Origin: a virus
Direction: 5' to 3' (one strand)
Virus record (IMG/VR): IMGVR_UViG_3300032285_000663
Location: 1 to 31,602 of that record
Length of the DNA stretch: 31,602 nt
This document shows positions 29,143 to 31,602 of the stretch, one piece after another. The position numbers and the translations under genes are program-made. Each line of letters opens with the position of its first letter. The first letter of the stretch is position 1. Under the pieces are notes generated by a model. That model ran no database searches and was not told the origin of the DNA. It saw nothing but the letters and a program-made list of their open reading frames with translations.

Positions 29143-30434
29143 ACGATCCTTTTTACGCTATAGACGACGAATTTGCCGTCATCGGTTGTTGCCTCAATGG
29201 TGGGGTTGATACCTGCTCCGATGCATTCGCTGAGATCCAGACCTCAGCGTTTCAGACTGAGACTCTGGCGATGACCTTCGACGTATTGAAGTCACTGGTC
29301 GCTGAGTCCAAACCAATCGCACTTCCCGAAGTCATGCGGGAATGGAAGAAATCCTTCGCTTCAAATCCAGTCCCGTTTGAAGACTGGAACAAAGCGATGG
29401 AAGCTTCTCCGTCACCGGCAAGCTATCCGATGTTTTCCAAAGGGGTTCTTGAAGCCGCTCACCGTCGCCAGCTACGAATCGCTGGAGACCGTCTTTTTCG
29501 GGAGTCCGCTGTCTCCACCCTCAACGTCGATCAAATCGTCTCTAATGCGGAACAGGGGCTTGCCATTGACGCCTCTAAGGAGACGCTCCAACCTGCAAAG
29601 TCAGTTGTCGGTCGATTCATCGACGCAACCCAAGAGCGATTCCAGCGAAAAGGTCAGTTGTCTGGGATCACTTCTGGACTCTATCGGCTGGACCAAATGA
29701 CTGACGGGTTCCAGCTTGGAGAACTGGCGATCCTAGCCGCTCGTCCGTCCATCGGTAAGACCGCCATGGCGATTGCATTTGCTCAAGCAGCGGCTGTTGT
29801 TGGGAAAGTTCCAACCCTGTTCGTTTCGCTGGAGATGTCAGACGAGTCAATCGTCCGCCGCATGGTCTCCACTATCGGGTCAGTACCGATGGGAGACATA
29901 CGCACCGGAAACATGACGGAAGGTGGAATGAAGGCTATGAGCAACGCTTGCTCTCGGATCGCATCCAGTCCTCTCCATTTTGTGTCTGGTTCATCTGTAA
30001 GCAACATCGCAGCAATCACTGCCACCATTCGTCGAGCGGTTCGTAAGTGGGGCGTTAAGTTGGTGTTGATAGACTATCTGCAAAAGATCCACGGCTCAAA
30101 GTCTGCCGAGAAACGAACCTACGAGATCGCCGAAGTAAGCGGACGACTTAAGAGCATTGCCACCGAGTGTAACGTTGCTGTCGTCTCGCTGGCGCAACTC
30201 AACAGAGAGAACGAGAAGGAGAAGGGTCGATCACCTAAGCTCACCGATCTTGCCGACTCTGGACAGATTGAACGAGACGCTGACCTCGTTATGCTTCTGA
30301 ACCGCGACAGATCCGAGAAGTGTGGTGAAGCAATCATCGCCATTGCCAAGCAGCGTGACGGTGAATGCGGAGCCGTTAAGCTCTGGTACGACGGACAGTA
30401 TTGCCGATTTGGAGAGATTGCTCCAGATACCTAA
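29139..30434 (+). CDS. dnaB: Replicative DNA helicase, DnaB family
   Basis: 431 aa from ATG 29139 in ATGA overlap with the initiator gene; upstream in-frame starts extend into that gene. The N-terminal domain (about 1-130) is short. The RecA-like domain has Walker A ARPSIGKT (about 201-208, Lys207), SLEMSDESIVRRM, Walker B LVLIDYLQKI (Asp312), SLAQLNR and the arginine-finger-type segment GQIERDADLVMLLNRD. These are the standard DnaB motifs. The enzyme unwinds DNA at the fork and would be loaded by the initiator encoded just upstream. Confidence 0.95.
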   Translation: MNDPFYAIDDEFAVIGCCLNGGVDTCSDAFAEIQTSAFQTETLAMTFDVLKSLVAESKPIALPEVMREWKKSFASNPVPFEDWNKAMEASPSPASYPMFSKGVLEAAHRRQLRIAGDRLFRESAVSTLNVDQIVSNAEQGLAIDASKETLQPAKSVVGRFIDATQERFQRKGQLSGITSGLYRLDQMTDGFQLGELAILAARPSIGKTAMAIAFAQAAAVVGKVPTLFVSLEMSDESIVRRMVSTIGSVPMGDIRTGNMTEGGMKAMSNACSRIASSPLHFVSGSSVSNIAAITATIRRAVRKWGVKLVLIDYLQKIHGSKSAEKRTYEIAEVSGRLKSIATECNVAVVSLAQLNRENEKEKGRSPKLTDLADSGQIERDADLVMLLNRDRSEKCGEAIIAIAKQRDGECGAVKLWYDGQYCRFGEIAPDT

Positions 30435-30476
30435 AACCCAACGATGGGTTGACACTGTAAACCATTCTGATAAACT
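30435..30476 (+). promoter_or_regulatory. Promoter with operator-like palindrome (site 3) before the SSB-like gene
   Basis: AACCCAACGATGGGTT (30435-30450) differs from the perfect palindrome at 19562 by one base. It runs into a consensus -35, TTGACA (30449-30454), which with a 16-nt spacer leads to TAAACT (30471-30476; 4 of 6 to TATAAT). A protein bound to the palindrome would cover the -35. It immediately follows the helicase stop codon. Confidence 0.6.
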
Positions 30477-30509
30477 GACCCACGACGGTACAAATCCCCC
30501 ACAAACACC

Positions 30510-30797
30510 ATGCATATCGGCAAGATTGACGTTACGAAGATCGACAAGTCGTTTCTGTTCAAAGGCAAGTCTGGAACTTATCTCGACGTTGCTCTAATCC
30601 CAAACAAGTCTGGACGCGATCAATACGGTAATGACGGAATGATCGTTCAATCAGTGAGCAAGCAAGCCAGACAGGAAGGCAAGAAAGGTCCGATCCTTGG
30701 AAATTATGTTGATATGGACCAACGACACAAAGAGACAAAGCAAAATACAGTTAGTGCTAGAGATCCTATTGGTCCCGAAGATGACATTCCATTTTGA
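30510..30797 (+). CDS. SSB-like single-stranded DNA-binding protein with EDDIPF tip, 95 aa
   Basis: ATG 30510 behind the A/C-rich leader CCACAAACACC. The core has strands (GTYLDVALIPNKSG), NDGMIVQSVSKQARQEGKKG and PILGNYVDM, and a polar linker leads to the C-terminus GPEDDIPF. That last hexapeptide closely resembles the tip of bacterial SSB (DDDIPF), which recruits replication and repair proteins. I recall phage proteins of this type with the same tail. It would coat single strands at the fork. Placed after its own promoter, it can be made in bulk. Confidence 0.8.
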   Translation: MHIGKIDVTKIDKSFLFKGKSGTYLDVALIPNKSGRDQYGNDGMIVQSVSKQARQEGKKGPILGNYVDMDQRHKETKQNTVSARDPIGPEDDIPF

Positions 30798-30819
30798 TAT
30801 ACAATAACCATTTAACACC

Positions 30820-31026
30820 ATGACTAACACTGAGATGTTCTGGGAAGACCCAGAGACCGACACTCCACGCTGCGATCAAGAGCTGCGACGTATTGAGAAA
30901 CAATACCCAGAGTCGCTTGTATTCTTGGCAATGCACTTTGCTCGTAAGCTAGAGCGCGAGACCAATGTACAGCGTCGTCGTATCTATGAGCTTGAGGAAG
31001 AACTGGAACGTCTCACCGGCTTCTAA
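30820..31026 (+). CDS. Distant coiled-coil family member, 68 aa (array-related)
   Basis: ATG 30820 behind ATTTAACACC with no SD. It shares the family landmarks at a distance of 4.6 kb from the array: TDTPRCDQE (compare MSDTPRTD), FARKLERETN (compare FARTLEREL) and a final coiled coil RIYELEEELERLTGF. Between them lies a different middle (RIEKQYPESLVFLAMH). This suggests that the family predates the array and has spread inside the genome. Function unknown. Confidence 0.65.
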   Translation: MTNTEMFWEDPETDTPRCDQELRRIEKQYPESLVFLAMHFARKLERETNVQRRRIYELEEELERLTGF

Positions 31027-31027
31027 T

Positions 31028-31462
31028 ATGGCATCAAAGCATTATCTATGCAGGAAGGTACAAGATGGAGAGATCACTAAGGCTGACATCTTGGAGACTC
31101 AAGCTCGCATCACGCTTCTCAATCAAGCTCCGAAGATCGTGACTGATGCGGTCGCTAAGGGCTGGATCTCATACCCCGCTAACGCTTACGTCGAGAAAGA
31201 GGAAGACCTTAGCGAATGGCTCAAGAAGTACGACTGCGAGCTTGCCTATCAACGGAGGCAGGAAGGCATGACGTATCGCGCCATCGCAAAGCTGATGAAG
31301 GTGGGAATTGCTCGCATCACTCATATCTTACATAGAGGCGAGGAAATTGTGCTACAACGTAAGCTCAAAGAGCTAGACATAAAGCCAATTGATATTCCAA
31401 GCAAAGCAACTGTGCGTAAGCATACGACAGCAACCAAGAGGACAAATAGTGCAAAACCCTAA
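31028..31462 (+). CDS. HTH-containing DNA-binding protein, 144 aa
   Basis: ATG 31028, 1 nt after the previous stop; upstream in-frame starts fall inside that gene. The segment CELAYQRRQEGMTYRAIAKL then MKVGIARITHILHRGEE is a helix-turn-helix of sigma/recombinase type (about residues 70-105). The N-terminal part (YLCRKVQDGEITKADILETQ) and the basic tail (ATVRKHTTATKRTNS) are unremarkable. Last complete gene, so possibly a late transcription regulator; inference from position. Confidence 0.6.
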   Translation: MASKHYLCRKVQDGEITKADILETQARITLLNQAPKIVTDAVAKGWISYPANAYVEKEEDLSEWLKKYDCELAYQRRQEGMTYRAIAKLMKVGIARITHILHRGEEIVLQRKLKELDIKPIDIPSKATVRKHTTATKRTNSAKP

Positions 31463-31553
31463 TGTTTTCGCATGTTTGTGTGTCACTAAGCGTATTGATA
31501 ATGGATTACCTAATCGTATCGCGTATTGCAATTGCGTTAGGAGGCTCCCGCCT
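31463..31553 (+). promoter_or_regulatory. Non-coding region with promoter-like elements and repeats near the right end
   Basis: GTTTTCGCAT (31464-31473) repeats the 10-mer at 22741-22750 in the other large gap. GATAAT (31497-31502) resembles a -10, with TTTGTG 16 nt upstream as a weak -35. GCGTATTG occurs twice (31490-31497 and 31521-31528), and ATTGCAAT (31525-31532) is a palindrome. It may drive genes across the genome end. All calls are by eye. Confidence 0.4.
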
Positions 31554-31602
31554 ATGTCCAATAAACAGGTGATCGCGCGGGAGATCGGACGAGCGTCGGG
31601 GA
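31554..31602 (+). CDS. Partial gene start running off the right end (HTH-like N-terminus)
   Basis: ATG 31554 after a GGAGG (31540-31544) opens MSNKQVIAREIGRASG and is cut by the window edge. KQVIAREIGRASG could be the start of a helix-turn-helix. If the window ends were joined directly the frame would stop after 17 codons; if joined at the shared 15-mer it would stop after 22 codons. It may therefore be a real gene only in a different context, for example outside the phage or across a packaging site. Confidence 0.3.
   Translation, partial: MSNKQVIAREIGRASG
31568..31582. repeat. Right copy of the 15-nt terminal repeat
   Basis: GGTGATCGCGCGGGA is identical to bases 1-15. The bases after the two copies differ (GATCGGACGAG here, CCGATCTCTCT at the left end), and the right flank GAGATCGG (31581-31588) is the inverted complement of 16-23. 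Candidate terminase-recognition repeat, attachment-like core or assembly fork. Confidence 0.6.

Noticed and set aside
1-31602. Attachment site and lysogeny module
   Set aside because: Although a 15-nt repeat lies at both ends, I find no integrase, excisionase or CI-type repressor, so an att interpretation stays unsupported.
1-31602. tRNA genes, CRISPR arrays and insertion sequences
   Set aside because: I saw no cloverleaf with a TTC arm, no regularly spaced repeat-spacer series and no transposase-like protein. The regular repeats at 24.6-26.1 kb lie inside genes.

Overview
The window looks like an essentially complete small genome, or a near-complete genomic segment, of a double-stranded DNA tailed phage of siphovirus type. 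All supported genes lie on the + strand, most neighbours overlap by 1-8 nt (ATGA, GTGA or TAATG junctions), and the gene order is that of a lambda-like virion program followed by recombination, accessory and replication genes. I see no integrase, no typical CI/Cro pair, no tRNA, no CRISPR array and no insertion sequence, so nothing supports lysogeny. The host cannot be fixed from the sequence. G+C is about half by eye. Many genes start behind A/C-rich leaders without a Shine-Dalgarno (SD) sequence, while the small accessory genes carry perfect AAGGAGG sites. Several small protein families resemble ones I recall from uncultured, possibly PVC-group (Verrucomicrobia-like), phages, but that is weak inference.

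Layout. 1-66: terminal repeats and dyads, probably the packaging end. 67-7347: head genes: small terminase, a PD-(D/E)XK-like protein, GpA-type large terminase, portal, and a ClpP-like protease fused in one reading frame to an HK97-fold capsid protein. 7359-11129: small capsid-proximal proteins, a repeat-rich fibre, and a cluster of tiny membrane proteins and a lipoprotein that look like holin and spanin genes. 11126-16809: head-tail joining and tail genes, including tail tube, assembly protein and a short tape measure. 16813-19557: a 914-residue tail protein. 19595-22649: a Red-like recombination module (Bet/RecT annealing protein, Fe-S RecB-type nuclease, MazG-like hydrolase, OB-fold-like protein, RusA resolvase). 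22863-23920: small unknown genes and a lysozyme-like transglycosylase. 23917-27036: an array of tiny genes, dominated by a repeated coiled-coil family with copied gene junctions, plus ribbon-helix-helix and AT-hook/HTH proteins. 27094-31462: metallophosphoesterase, small DNA-binding proteins, an O-like initiator with internal iterons (candidate origin), DnaB-type helicase, an SSB-like protein ending EDDIPF, a distant coiled-coil family member and an HTH protein.

How it fits together. A 16-bp palindrome (AACCCAACGTTGGGTT) or a close variant recurs three times, each time at the head of an early transcription unit (before the recombination block, before the accessory block, before the SSB gene). 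It is the best candidate for a shared operator, and its half-sites AACCC/GGGTT also occur, more closely spaced, in the putative origin. The most unusual region is 24466-26199: successive short coiled-coil genes joined by nearly identical junctions that contain the SD, the stop codon and the next start, as if cassettes were being duplicated and exchanged. No gap exceeds about 215 nt; the larger ones (22650-22862, 28241-28392, 31463-31553) are described as features.
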